From Oscillospiraceae bacterium (GTDB lineage Bacteria; Bacillota; Clostridia; Oscillospirales; Oscillospiraceae), in contig CADBCV010000016.1 in the NCBI GenBank assembly GCA_902793285.1, forward strand, positions 1 through 64,000: a stretch of DNA of 64,000 nucleotides, given 5' to 3'. The notes beneath the pieces are model-generated. The model worked only from the letters and a program-made list of their open reading frames with translations, searched no databases and had not been told where the DNA came from. Numbering within the stretch: the stretch's first letter is position 1; each line of letters begins with the position of its first letter. Below, piece after piece: positions 9,102-17,213 of the stretch. Made by a program: the position numbers and the translations under genes.

Positions 9102-9865
9102 GAAACATCGCCCTCTGCCTGCGCTATGACGGCAGCCGCTATCACGGCTGGCAGGTCCAGAAAAACGACGTCACCGTCGCCGAAACCCTGGAGGAGGCTA
9201 TTTACAAGGCCTGCGGGGAGCGGCTTCGCGTCGTCGGCTGCGGCCGGACGGACGCGGGCGTCCACGCCCTGCGCTACTGCGCGAATTTTCACAGCGAGAC
9301 CCGCATACCCATGGAGAGACTGCCCCTTGCCCTCAACACGCGTCTGCCGGACGATATCGCCGTCCTGGACGCCGCGGAGGTGCCGGAGGACTTTAATGCG
9401 ATCGGCTCCTGTATAAAAAAAGAATATGTATATAAAATACTCAACAGAAGGATAAGGGATCCGTTTCTCGAAAAGCGGGTCTGCTTTTACCCGCAGGACC
9501 TGGACATGGACCTCATGTCCCGGGCGGCGCGGGCCTTTGAGGGGACGCACGATTTTCGCGCGGTGCGCTCCGTGGGGACGGAGACAAAGACTACCGTCCG
9601 CACGGTCCACTGGTGCAGGGCCGCGCGGGAGGGGGACCTCATCACGGTCTCCGTCTGCGCGGACGGCTTTCTCTACAACATGTGCAGGGCCATGGTCGGC
9701 ACCATGGTCTATGCCTCCTACGGCAAGCTCCTGCCGGAGGAGATCCCCGCGCTCCTGGAAAAAGGCGACCGGCGCCTCACCGGGCCGACTATGCCGCCCC
9801 AGGGCCTGTACCTCAACCGCGTCTGGTACGAGGGTGCGGCGGGGGACATGATGGCGCGGAATTGA
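9098..9865 (+). CDS. truA: tRNA pseudouridine synthase A
   Basis: A 255-residue enzyme that converts uridines 38-40 of the tRNA anticodon arm to pseudouridine. The catalytic Asp lies in CGRTDAGVHA, and the N-terminal YDGSRYHGWQ is characteristic. It overlaps ecfT by four bases, and the ecf-truA linkage is widely conserved in Firmicutes. Length is normal. Confidence 0.97.
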   Translation: MRNIALCLRYDGSRYHGWQVQKNDVTVAETLEEAIYKACGERLRVVGCGRTDAGVHALRYCANFHSETRIPMERLPLALNTRLPDDIAVLDAAEVPEDFNAIGSCIKKEYVYKILNRRIRDPFLEKRVCFYPQDLDMDLMSRAARAFEGTHDFRAVRSVGTETKTTVRTVHWCRAAREGDLITVSVCADGFLYNMCRAMVGTMVYASYGKLLPEEIPALLEKGDRRLTGPTMPPQGLYLNRVWYEGAAGDMMARN

Positions 9866-9890
9866 TTTGTTCACAAAGATGTGCTACACT
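9862..9890 (+). promoter_or_regulatory. Putative promoter of the cvpA-like gene
   Basis: TTGATT (9862-9867), 17 bases, TACACT (9885-9890). The -35 box overlaps the truA stop codon. Confidence 0.5.
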
Positions 9891-9921
9891 ATCCCTGTTT
9901 TGAAAAGGTTGGGCGGTACAT

Positions 9922-10638
9922 ATGAAAGCTATTATTGACATTATTCTCATTATTATCATCGCCCTGTGTACCTGGAACGGCTATAAGCGGGGCCTGGTGG
10001 GCGGCGTCGCGGGAATCCTCGCGATCATCGTCTCACTTCTGGGAGCCAGTATCGTCTCTGCCGCCTACGCGCATGAGGTGGTGCCCGCGCTCAAGCCCTT
10101 TGTCGACGGCTATCTCGACTCCCACCGCAACCGCGACGCGATCCTGGAACGCATGGGCTACGGCAGCAGTGAGCTCTCCCTGGAGGATATCCTGAACCAG
10201 GACAGCTCCCTGCGCTATGACTACGCCTATGAAAGTCTCACGGATCTCGGCCTCTACAGCAAGCGGGCGGAGGATCTCGCGGCCAGGGCCGTGAGCTATG
10301 CCGAGGAGACCGGCGCCACCATGACGGAGGCCATCGTCTCCGTCTTATGCGATACCATCACGTCGGTCGCGGCACTTGTGGTTGCGTTTTTGCTGATCCT
10401 GATTCTCCTTGTCGCGGTGGCGAGCATCGGCAATCTCTCCTTCCGCCTGCCGAATCTGGAGAATGTGGATGAGATCGGCGGCGCGATCCTCGGCTTCGGC
10501 AAGGGCTTTCTGTACTGTATCCTGCTCTGCTGGCTTTTGAGCTTTCTGGGGCTTGTCATCGGGAAGGAGACCATGGCCCACACCACCCTCGGCCGCTTCT
10601 TCCTGATCTTCGACTCTTTAACCGGAAGCCTGATGTAA
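9922..10638 (+). CDS. CvpA-family membrane protein
   Basis: A 238-residue inner-membrane protein. It begins with a hydrophobic helix followed by WNGYKRGLVGGVAG, the hallmark of the CvpA/colicin V production family. Further helices lie near residues 25-45 and 150-175 and near 200. A larger soluble segment lies between the helices. Family members are linked to envelope homeostasis, but no biochemical function is agreed. It has its own promoter and is followed by a terminator. Confidence 0.85.
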   Translation: MKAIIDIILIIIIALCTWNGYKRGLVGGVAGILAIIVSLLGASIVSAAYAHEVVPALKPFVDGYLDSHRNRDAILERMGYGSSELSLEDILNQDSSLRYDYAYESLTDLGLYSKRAEDLAARAVSYAEETGATMTEAIVSVLCDTITSVAALVVAFLLILILLVAVASIGNLSFRLPNLENVDEIGGAILGFGKGFLYCILLCWLLSFLGLVIGKETMAHTTLGRFFLIFDSLTGSLM

Positions 10639-10652
10639 AATTCGATTATGAG

Positions 10653-10682
10653 CTTTTTGCCGCGGCGGAGCTGCGGCAAAAA
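10653..10682 (+). terminator. Intrinsic terminator between cvpA-like gene and clpE
   Basis: TTTTTGCCGC pairs perfectly with GCGGCAAAAA around a nine-base loop. T and A tracts flank the stem, so it could act in both directions. Confidence 0.65.
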
Positions 10683-10719
10683 CGATTTGAATTCTGAATC
10701 TATTCCTTGGAGGATTTCA

Positions 10720-13053
10720 ATGCGGCCTACACTTTGCTCCCGCTGCGGCAAGAACGTCGCGGTGGTCTTTATCACAAAAATAGAAAACGGACAGACCAAA
10801 AACGAGGGGCTCTGTCTCAAGTGCGCGCGCGAGCTGCACATCAAGCCCGTGGACGATGTCATCAACAAAATGGGCCTCTCGGACGAGGATCTTGAGGGGC
10901 TCACCGGGGAGATGATGAGCGCCCTGAACGGTGTGGAGGAGCTTACCCCCGTGGACGAGGAGGACCACAGCGACGAGGACGACGGCAAGACTGCGACCTT
11001 CCCGTTTCTGAACCGTCTCTTCGGGGCCGGCGGGAACAGCGGGGAGAGCGCGCCCCCGCCCCCGCAGGAGAACCGGCGGGAGGGGACACAGGCAGCCCCC
11101 AAAGGCGGCAAGCGCAAGTTTTTGGACAATTACTGCATCGACCTCACCCAGCGCGCGCGGGAGGGCAAGCTCGACCGCATGATCGGCCGGGAGGAGGAGC
11201 TTGAGCGCGTCATCCAGATCCTCAACCGCCGCCAGAAGAATAACCCCTGTCTCATCGGCGAGCCGGGTGTCGGCAAAACCGCCATCGCCGAGGGGCTTGC
11301 CCAGCGCATCGCAAACGGGGACGTGCCGGCAAAACTCAAAGAGAAGCAGGTCTTCCTGCTCGATCTCACGGCGCTTGTGGCGGGCACGCAGTTTCGCGGC
11401 CAGTTTGAAAGCCGTATGAAGGGCCTCATCGAGGAGATCCGCAAGCAGGGCAACGTCATCCTTGTGATTGACGAGGTGCACAATATCGTCGGCGCCGGGG
11501 ATGCCGAGGGCAGCATGAACGCCGCGAACATCCTCAAACCCGCCCTCTCCCGCGGGGAGATCCAGGTCATCGGCGCCACCACCTTTACCGAGTACCGCAA
11601 GCACATCGAGAAGGACTCCGCCCTCGAGCGGCGCTTCCAGCCCGTCACGGTGGCGGAACCCTCCATCGAGGACAGCGTCCAGATTCTGCGCGGCATCGCA
11701 AGATACTATGAGGACTACCACGGCGTCACCATCAGCGATGCGATGTGCCGTGAGGCCGTCCTGCTGAGCGAGCGCTACATCACTGACCGCTTCCTGCCGG
11801 ATAAGGCCATCGACCTCATCGACGAGGCTTGCTCCGATGTGAATCTCAAGCACCCGGACATCAACCGCCGCATGGAGGTCGAGCGCGACCTTGAAAACCT
11901 CCGCTTCGAGCGCGAGGCCCTCATGAGCGCGGACGCCCCGAACGGCCAGCCGCTCACGGACGATATGCTCGATAAGCGCTATGCCCGCATCGCCGAGCTC
12001 AGAAGCCGCGAGATGCAGCGGGAGGCGGAGCTCAGGGAGCTGGACGCGAAGCCGCGCCCGGCCCTCACGACGGATAACCTCGCAAGGATCATCGAGCTCT
12101 GGACCAAGATCCCCGCCTCCACCATCCGCGAGGATGAGCTGGAGCGCCTTGCCAGGCTGGACGAACGCCTCAAGGCCCACATCGTCGGCCAGGATGAGGC
12201 GGTGGACGCCGTCTGCGCCGCGATACGCCGAAGCCGCGTGGGACTCAAGGTCAAGCGCAAGCCCGTGAGCTTCATCTTCGTCGGGCCCACCGGCGTCGGC
12301 AAGACGGAGCTTGTCAAGCGCCTTGCCGCCGACATGTTCGACACGCCCGAGAGCCTTATCCGCCTCGACATGTCGGAGTTTATGGAGAAGTTCGCCGTCT
12401 CGCGCATCATCGGCTCGCCCCCGGGCTATGTGGGCTATGACGAGGCCGGCCAGCTCACCGAGAAGATCCGCCGCAAGCCTTACAGCGTGGTCCTCTTCGA
12501 CGAGATCGAGAAGGCTCACCCGGACGTGATGAACATCCTTCTCCAGATCCTTGACGACGGACATATCACGGATGCCCAGGGCAGAAACGTGAATTTTGAA
12601 AACACCATCATCGTCATGACCACGAACGCCGGCTCCTCCAATAAGTCAGGCTCTGTGGGCTTCGGCGGCACACTCAGCGACATGTCGCGCGAGCGGGCTA
12701 TGAAGGCGCTCAACGAATTCCTGCGGCCCGAGTTTCTCAACCGCGTGGACGAGGTCGTGTGCTTCAACCAGCTCACGGAGGAAAACTTCCGCGGCATCGC
12801 AAAGCTCATGCTTGAGGAGCTGCGGGACGTCATGGACGCAAAGGGCGTCGCCCTCACCTGGGACGAGAGCCTCATCGACTACCTCGTGAAGGAGGCCTAC
12901 TCCGTCACCTACGGCGCGCGCAATCTCCGCCGCACCATCCAGAAAAAGGTGGAGGACGAGATCGCCCGCTTCATCATCGAAAACCGCGGCCGCGAGATCC
13001 GCACCATCCATCTCTCCGCTGGAGAAGATCAAAAGCTCCTCATCGGGGAGTAA
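10720..13053 (+). CDS. clpE: ClpE-type AAA+ unfoldase with N-terminal zinc finger
   Basis: A 777-residue Hsp100 protein that should unfold substrates for ClpP. The N-terminus carries CxxC pairs at Cys6/Cys9 and Cys32/Cys35 in place of the double ClpN repeat; this zinc finger is diagnostic of ClpE rather than ClpC. The first AAA+ module has GEPGVGKT near 181 and LVIDEVHN. A short coiled middle domain lies near residues 385-450. The second module has GPTGVGKT near 522 and VLFDEIEKAHPD near 590. ATG 10720 is preferred over a start 24 codons upstream because TTGGAGG lies just before it and the upstream stretch falls in the terminator. No clear CtsR operator was seen. Confidence 0.93.
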   Translation: MRPTLCSRCGKNVAVVFITKIENGQTKNEGLCLKCARELHIKPVDDVINKMGLSDEDLEGLTGEMMSALNGVEELTPVDEEDHSDEDDGKTATFPFLNRLFGAGGNSGESAPPPPQENRREGTQAAPKGGKRKFLDNYCIDLTQRAREGKLDRMIGREEELERVIQILNRRQKNNPCLIGEPGVGKTAIAEGLAQRIANGDVPAKLKEKQVFLLDLTALVAGTQFRGQFESRMKGLIEEIRKQGNVILVIDEVHNIVGAGDAEGSMNAANILKPALSRGEIQVIGATTFTEYRKHIEKDSALERRFQPVTVAEPSIEDSVQILRGIARYYEDYHGVTISDAMCREAVLLSERYITDRFLPDKAIDLIDEACSDVNLKHPDINRRMEVERDLENLRFEREALMSADAPNGQPLTDDMLDKRYARIAELRSREMQREAELRELDAKPRPALTTDNLARIIELWTKIPASTIREDELERLARLDERLKAHIVGQDEAVDAVCAAIRRSRVGLKVKRKPVSFIFVGPTGVGKTELVKRLAADMFDTPESLIRLDMSEFMEKFAVSRIIGSPPGYVGYDEAGQLTEKIRRKPYSVVLFDEIEKAHPDVMNILLQILDDGHITDAQGRNVNFENTIIVMTTNAGSSNKSGSVGFGGTLSDMSRERAMKALNEFLRPEFLNRVDEVVCFNQLTEENFRGIAKLMLEELRDVMDAKGVALTWDESLIDYLVKEAYSVTYGARNLRRTIQKKVEDEIARFIIENRGREIRTIHLSAGEDQKLLIGE

Positions 13054-13663
13054 TGGGATCGCATAAGACCAACGTTTGAAGGGGCTGTGGAAAAAGAACC
13101 CAACAGTTGCAGGGGAGGGGCTTGCCCCTCCCGCGCACAGAAATGATATAGTAAACGCAAAAAGGAGTTGCGTTTACTATATCATATTAAAGCCGTTTTT
13201 CTCGCCCCTGACGGGGCAACCGAAAAACATGGCTAAATCGTAAACACATTTTTCAAATTCGTTTACGATAATATTACAAAAATGTACGGCGATTTCGTGG
13301 AATATTACGATTTCGCCGTACACTGCTTTTTTGGTTATCTTGTACTGCCGGGAGGGGCAAGCCCCTCCCCTACGCTGATTTGGGATTATTTGCGCATTGT
13401 GGTACGGTTGTACCGCCTCGCGGATTTACGGGGCGTCGAGGACGCCGCCCCCTACGGAAGGGCGGGGACGTTTTCGTATCGCGGTACGCCTGTGCCGGGT
13501 CGCGGGTTCGCGGGCGGCCGATAGCCGTCCCTACGGCTTGCGATAGACTTTTTCCAGACTCTTTACCAGTTCTGTTCGAGCCGCGTGAACAGACTGAAAT
13601 ATTATGGCAACAAAATTATGTCAACAACGTTATGGAAAATAAATTATTTACAACCGATTTCTG
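13054..13663. repeat. Gene-free region of about 610 bp made of palindromic repeats
   Basis: No credible gene. It contains GGGGAGGGGCTTGCCCCTCCC (near 13114-13136) and its inverse at 13349-13375. An element of about 126 bp at 13147-13272 opens with the long palindrome TAGTAAACGCAA/TTGCGTTTACTA and recurs at 57126-57250. A third palindrome, GTACGGCGA/TCGCCGTAC, spans about 13283-13322 and recurs near 23450. From 13430 to 13535 lie short inverted repeats of the GGCGGCCGATAGCCGTCC type, also seen near 46.5 kb. Confidence 0.8.
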
Positions 13664-14731
13664 TCAACCACCTGCCAGCACGACCTGCACCCGGACCGGG
13701 TTGTGGTCGGAGTTTTCAAAGCCCTCGTCCAGGGTCTCGACGTTTCTGAGCTCCACATTGGGGGAGAGGATGAGCCCGTCGATCACATAATACTGGGTTC
13801 CCGCCGCGTCGAGCGGGTTGTATGGCTGGTTCAGCAGGCGGCAGGTGGGCGTGGTGAGATCATAGGCCAGGGTCCAGCCCTCGGGCAAGAGGTTTTCGTC
13901 CAGCACGCCGGGCTCCCAGTTTTCCGGGTGCCGGTTGGGGTAGAGGTCGAGACTGCCGGGGAAGACCTGGTTGAAGTCCCCGCCCGCGATCACGTAGTTG
14001 CCCTTGGCGTATTCATCCTGGATAAACGCCCGGAGCTGGTTTGTCTGGGCGATCTTGCCCTCGCCGTCGTCATAGGCTTCAAGGTGCAGGTTTACCAGCA
14101 CAAGCTCCCTGTCGCTCCCCTCGACGGGCAGGTGGCTCACCAGCAGGCAGCGTTTGAGATTCGCAATGCGCAGCGGCCAGGAGAAGGGACAGGGGAGGGC
14201 CTGCCGCTCGGCAGACGCGATCAGAAGATCGTTTGACATGGTGTACAGGCCGCTGTTGACCTTTACGATCGGCGGCCAGGGCACCGGCACGAAGGGGCAG
14301 GAATAGTTGAGCGCGAAGCTGTCGGAGCGCATGTTGGCGTTTAATAGTCTCCGTTCGTCGATGCCGTAGGTGCGGGAGGAGTCGATGTCCACCTCCTGCA
14401 GCAGCACGAGATCCGGGGCGTTTTCAGCAAGCACGCGGGAAACCCCGTCCAGATAGCGGTGCACGGTGTTCTGATCGGCGGGCTTTGACTTTTTGCCGCC
14501 GTCCATGAAGAAGTCCTCGTTCTTGCCGAGTCCGCCGTAACCCACGTTCCAGCTCAGTACCGTGAGCTCGTCCCCGGCGCTCACGGCCCGGACCTCACCG
14601 CTGCGGCCCACCTGCACCGGCTCAACAGGGGCGGGCATGTACTCGGTCGCAGTCAGCCAGCCGAACAGGCCCGCCGCCGCGATGAGGACGATCAAAAGCA
14701 AAGTCAGGAGAAATTTACCGATAACTCTCAT
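13664..14731 (-). CDS. Membrane-anchored endonuclease/exonuclease/phosphatase-family protein
   Basis: A 355-residue protein with one N-terminal hydrophobic helix that should anchor it outside the membrane, then an EEP-fold domain. Visible motifs are LSWNVGYGG, LLQEVD, VNLHLEAYD, GGDFNQV and the final SDHNPV. The last carries the catalytic Asp-His pair of DNase I-like phosphodiesterases. Relatives hydrolyse nucleic acids, inositol phosphates or sphingomyelin; the substrate here is unknown. ATG 14731 has AAGGAG eight bases upstream, whereas TTG 14737 is too close to that site. Confidence 0.85.
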   Translation of the reverse strand: MRVIGKFLLTLLLIVLIAAAGLFGWLTATEYMPAPVEPVQVGRSGEVRAVSAGDELTVLSWNVGYGGLGKNEDFFMDGGKKSKPADQNTVHRYLDGVSRVLAENAPDLVLLQEVDIDSSRTYGIDERRLLNANMRSDSFALNYSCPFVPVPWPPIVKVNSGLYTMSNDLLIASAERQALPCPFSWPLRIANLKRCLLVSHLPVEGSDRELVLVNLHLEAYDDGEGKIAQTNQLRAFIQDEYAKGNYVIAGGDFNQVFPGSLDLYPNRHPENWEPGVLDENLLPEGWTLAYDLTTPTCRLLNQPYNPLDAAGTQYYVIDGLILSPNVELRNVETLDEGFENSDHNPVRVQVVLAGG

Positions 14732-14856
14732 GTGCAAAACTCCTTATAAAAATGTTCCGGTCTGCCGCCTCCATACTACCATGGGTGCAAACAACATGCA
14801 AGGGTGAAAGCAAAACGCCGGTCTTCCGACACAGCCCGCGTGTAGGGGCGCAGAAT

Positions 14857-14894
14857 AAAAAAGGCGGATTCGCAGAACATGCTGCGAATCCGCC
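14857..14894 (-). terminator. Intrinsic terminator after rubredoxin
   Basis: On the minus strand GGCGGATTCGCAG pairs perfectly with CTGCGAATCCGCC around a six-base loop and ends in six T residues. Confidence 0.85.
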
Positions 14895-14983
14895 CACAAT
14901 CAGAAACCCGGCTGTACAGCGGGGGCCGAACGCGAGACCCCAGCGGGAAAACGCCGCCGCGCCGAAGTCCCTTCGCCTGTGTC

Positions 14984-15118
14984 TTACTCCTCGGCGGTGA
15001 ACTCGTCCTTGCCGACGCCGCAGACTTCGCAGGTGAAATCGTCGGGCAGGTCTTCCCACTTGGTGCCCTGCTCGTCCTCATCATAGACCCAGCCGCAGAC
15101 ATTGCATACGTACTTCAT
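14984..15118 (-). CDS. Rubredoxin (44 residues)
   Basis: A small iron-sulfur electron carrier. The reading frame gives [13 protein letters not shown] at the start and [13 protein letters not shown] near the end, which are the two CxxC knuckles that hold one iron. It is slightly shorter than the usual 52-54 residues because the segment between knuckles is reduced. The start has AAGGAGA upstream on the minus strand. It lies just downstream of reverse rubrerythrin, its likely electron acceptor, separated by a repeat element, and ahead of a strong terminator. Confidence 0.93.
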   Translation of the reverse strand: MKYVCNVCGWVYDEDEQGTKWEDLPDDFTCEVCGVGKDEFTAEE

Positions 15119-15141
15119 TTGAATATTCTCCTTTCCTTATA

Positions 15142-15320
15142 GGCTCCCTCTCTGAGGGAGCTGGCACCAGTGCGCACACTGGTGACTGAGGGAGTCTGTC
15201 GGTCAACGCACAGACCCCTTCCACCGTGAAAGCGGTAGAGGAACGAACTTACAGGCGAACACAATACGGTCGATCCCTCAGTCGCTTCGCGACAGCTCCC
15301 TTTCGCAAAGGGAGCTTAAA
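15142..15320. repeat. Palindromic CTCCCTC repeat element
   Basis: One copy of the main family: GGCTCCCTCTCTGAGGGAG, then a CCAGTG/CACTGG hairpin, then GACTGAGGGAGT, ending with AAGGGAGC. It separates the rubredoxin and rubrerythrin genes. Related copies lie at about 18.98, 20.7, 27.75, 43.74, 52.4, 53.97 and 57.25 kb. Confidence 0.85.
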
Positions 15321-15329
15321 AGGTTTTTC

Positions 15330-15896
15330 TTACTTAAAGTATCTCTCCAGCAGGCCCTTGAACGCCTTGCCGTGTCTTGCCTCGTCGCGGGCCATCTCGT
15401 GGATGGTGTCGTGCAGGGCGTCGAGATTGTACTTCTTGCAGAGCTTTGCCAGATCGGTCTTGCCGGCGGTGGCGCCGTTCTCGGCATCGACGCGCATCTG
15501 CAGATTCTTCTTGGTGCTGTCGGTGACGACCTCACCCAGAAGCTCGGCAAACTTGGCGGCGTGCTCGGCCTCCTCAAGGCCGGCCTTCTCCCAGTACATG
15601 CCGATTTCGGGATAGCCTTCCCGGTAGGCGACGCGCGCCATGGCGAGGTACATGCCAACCTCGGAGCACTCGCCCTCGAAGTTCGAGCGCAGACCCGCGA
15701 TGATCTCCTCCTGCACCTCGGCCGGGACATCCGCGCCGAAGACCTTGCCGACGCCGACCACATGCTCGGCGGCCCAGCTCATCTCACCGGCCTGCTCCAC
15801 AAACTTGGAGCCGGGGACCTTGCAGACGGGGCAGAACTCGGGGGGCGTGTCGCCCTCATGGACGTAGCCGCAGACAGAACATACCCATTTTTTCAT
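15330..15896 (-). CDS. rbr: Reverse rubrerythrin (peroxide reductase)
   Basis: A 188-residue oxidative-stress protein. The rubredoxin-like domain is at the N-terminus ([10 protein letters not shown] then CPVCK), opposite to classical rubrerythrin, and a ferritin-like four-helix domain follows. The diiron ligands lie in [18 protein letters not shown] and DEARHGKAF. Clostridial reverse rubrerythrins act as NADH- and rubredoxin-linked peroxide (and oxygen) reductases. The neighbouring rubredoxin fits this electron path. A strong ribosome binding site (AGGAGGAA) and a promoter precede it. Confidence 0.93.
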   Translation of the reverse strand: MKKWVCSVCGYVHEGDTPPEFCPVCKVPGSKFVEQAGEMSWAAEHVVGVGKVFGADVPAEVQEEIIAGLRSNFEGECSEVGMYLAMARVAYREGYPEIGMYWEKAGLEEAEHAAKFAELLGEVVTDSTKKNLQMRVDAENGATAGKTDLAKLCKKYNLDALHDTIHEMARDEARHGKAFKGLLERYFK

Positions 15897-15958
15897 GATA
15901 ATTTCCTCCTATTGTAAAATGTCACAGACAATTTCCGCTGAACTTGTGTGCAATTTGA

Positions 15959-15987
15959 ATAATACCATAAGCCCCGCGCCTTGTAAA
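15959..15987 (-). promoter_or_regulatory. Putative promoter of the reverse rubrerythrin gene
   Basis: Minus strand: TTTACA (15987-15982), 17 bases, TATTAT (15964-15959). No clear PerR box was recognised. Confidence 0.55.
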
Positions 15988-15994
15988 GAAGATT

Positions 15995-17017
15995 TCACTC
16001 CGCCTCCACAAGCTCCGCGAGGGCGGGGCCGGCGGCGCGGGCGAAGAGACGGATGGCGGCGATGGCCTCGCGCAGGGTGTTGCCGGAGCTTCCCACCTCC
16101 AGAATGAGAGAGCCGGGCGTGAGATGCTGGTTGTAGCGCTGCGGCACGAGGGCCACCGGGCGCATGAGCGTGGGGAAGGCGCTGTTCACAGCGTTCTGGA
16201 GATACAGGGCGAGGGCGAGATTCGAACGCCAGTACGGGTGCTCAAGCCCGCTCTCGTCCGTCCCGACGAGGAGCATGATCTGGCTTGCAACGGTGCCCTC
16301 CTCCTCGGCCATGGTCTTGTACACGACGCCGTTTGAACCGAGGGCGTCCCGGTGAATGTCGAGCACGATCCGGATGCCGGGGCAGCTCTGCAGGTACTGC
16401 TCGATGGCGTCGCCCGCCCGGGTGTAGGAGCCCGTATAGCTCGGGTAGTCGTAGATCCCCCGGTCGTGGAGGACGTTCAGCCCGTACTCCGTCAGAAGCT
16501 CCGTGAGCTCGTCGCCGATGCGCACGATGTTGAACTGCGTGTCCTCGGTGCGGTTCGCGTCGCTCGCGGAGTAGCGGTCCAGCCCCGCCTGGGTGTAGGC
16601 CTCGCTCGCGTGGGTGTGGATGATGAGGATCTGCACCTCGTCCGGCGGGAGCGTGAGCCCCGGCCCCCCGGCGAGGATCTCCGCCGCGTCCACCCAGTAA
16701 TTTGTCTCGTTCTTGATGCGCAGCCCGCCCTCGATCGTCGTCTCGCGCACGCTGTCGCGATTATCCGGCGAGGGCAGCGGCGCCGTGGTCTCCAAAACCG
16801 GCAGCGGGGGCGGCACGGCGGCCGCGCTCTGGAGCGGGGCCTTTACGCTCCGTCGCTCTGAAACGGGCCGGGGCAGGAGCCGGACATTGCGCATCCGCTC
16901 CTCCTGGGGCCTCTCCGCCATCCGGGCGCCGAGTCCCCCGAGAACACCGCCCGCCGCGAGCAGGCACACGCCCGCCGCCGTCAATAGCCCCGCGATCCCT
17001 CTTGCAAGTCTGTACAC
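15995..17017 (-). CDS. spoIIP: Stage II sporulation protein P (SpoIIP)
   Basis: A 340-residue membrane-anchored peptidoglycan hydrolase needed for septal thinning and engulfment during sporulation, working with SpoIID and SpoIIM. It has an N-terminal hydrophobic helix (about 7-30), a proline-rich spacer and the SpoIIP amidase/endopeptidase domain. The zinc-site motifs are ILIIHTHASEAYT, VLDIHRDA and LILEVGSSGNT. The start is GTG with GGGAGGAG upstream. The usual neighbour gpr is not present. Confidence 0.93.
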   Translation of the reverse strand: MYRLARGIAGLLTAAGVCLLAAGGVLGGLGARMAERPQEERMRNVRLLPRPVSERRSVKAPLQSAAAVPPPLPVLETTAPLPSPDNRDSVRETTIEGGLRIKNETNYWVDAAEILAGGPGLTLPPDEVQILIIHTHASEAYTQAGLDRYSASDANRTEDTQFNIVRIGDELTELLTEYGLNVLHDRGIYDYPSYTGSYTRAGDAIEQYLQSCPGIRIVLDIHRDALGSNGVVYKTMAEEEGTVASQIMLLVGTDESGLEHPYWRSNLALALYLQNAVNSAFPTLMRPVALVPQRYNQHLTPGSLILEVGSSGNTLREAIAAIRLFARAAGPALAELVEAE

Positions 17018-17137
17018 CGCGCTCTCCTCCCGTCCTGCCGATTCCCTCCCAGTCTATGCCCGCGCCCCGGACAGGATGCTAAAGGCCCCTTTCTTTCAAA
17101 AAACTGTGAATAAAGCGACAATGCCGGAAAATGGCGC

Positions 17138-17166
17138 TTGAAAAGCGACAGGGGGAATGCTATACT
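17138..17166 (+). promoter_or_regulatory. Putative promoter of the zinc-ribbon membrane protein gene
   Basis: TTGAAA (17138-17143), 17 bases, TATACT (17161-17166), about 45 bases before the start codon. Confidence 0.6.
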
Positions 17167-17213
17167 AAGCTGAGTTATGTAACCCTGACACACAAAGCAA
17201 AGGGGGGCAGACA

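Noticed and set aside
13054..13663. Possible CRISPR array, because of repeated palindromes.
   Set aside because: The repeats are irregular in length and spacing, differ from one another, and no unit-spacer periodicity or cas gene is present.
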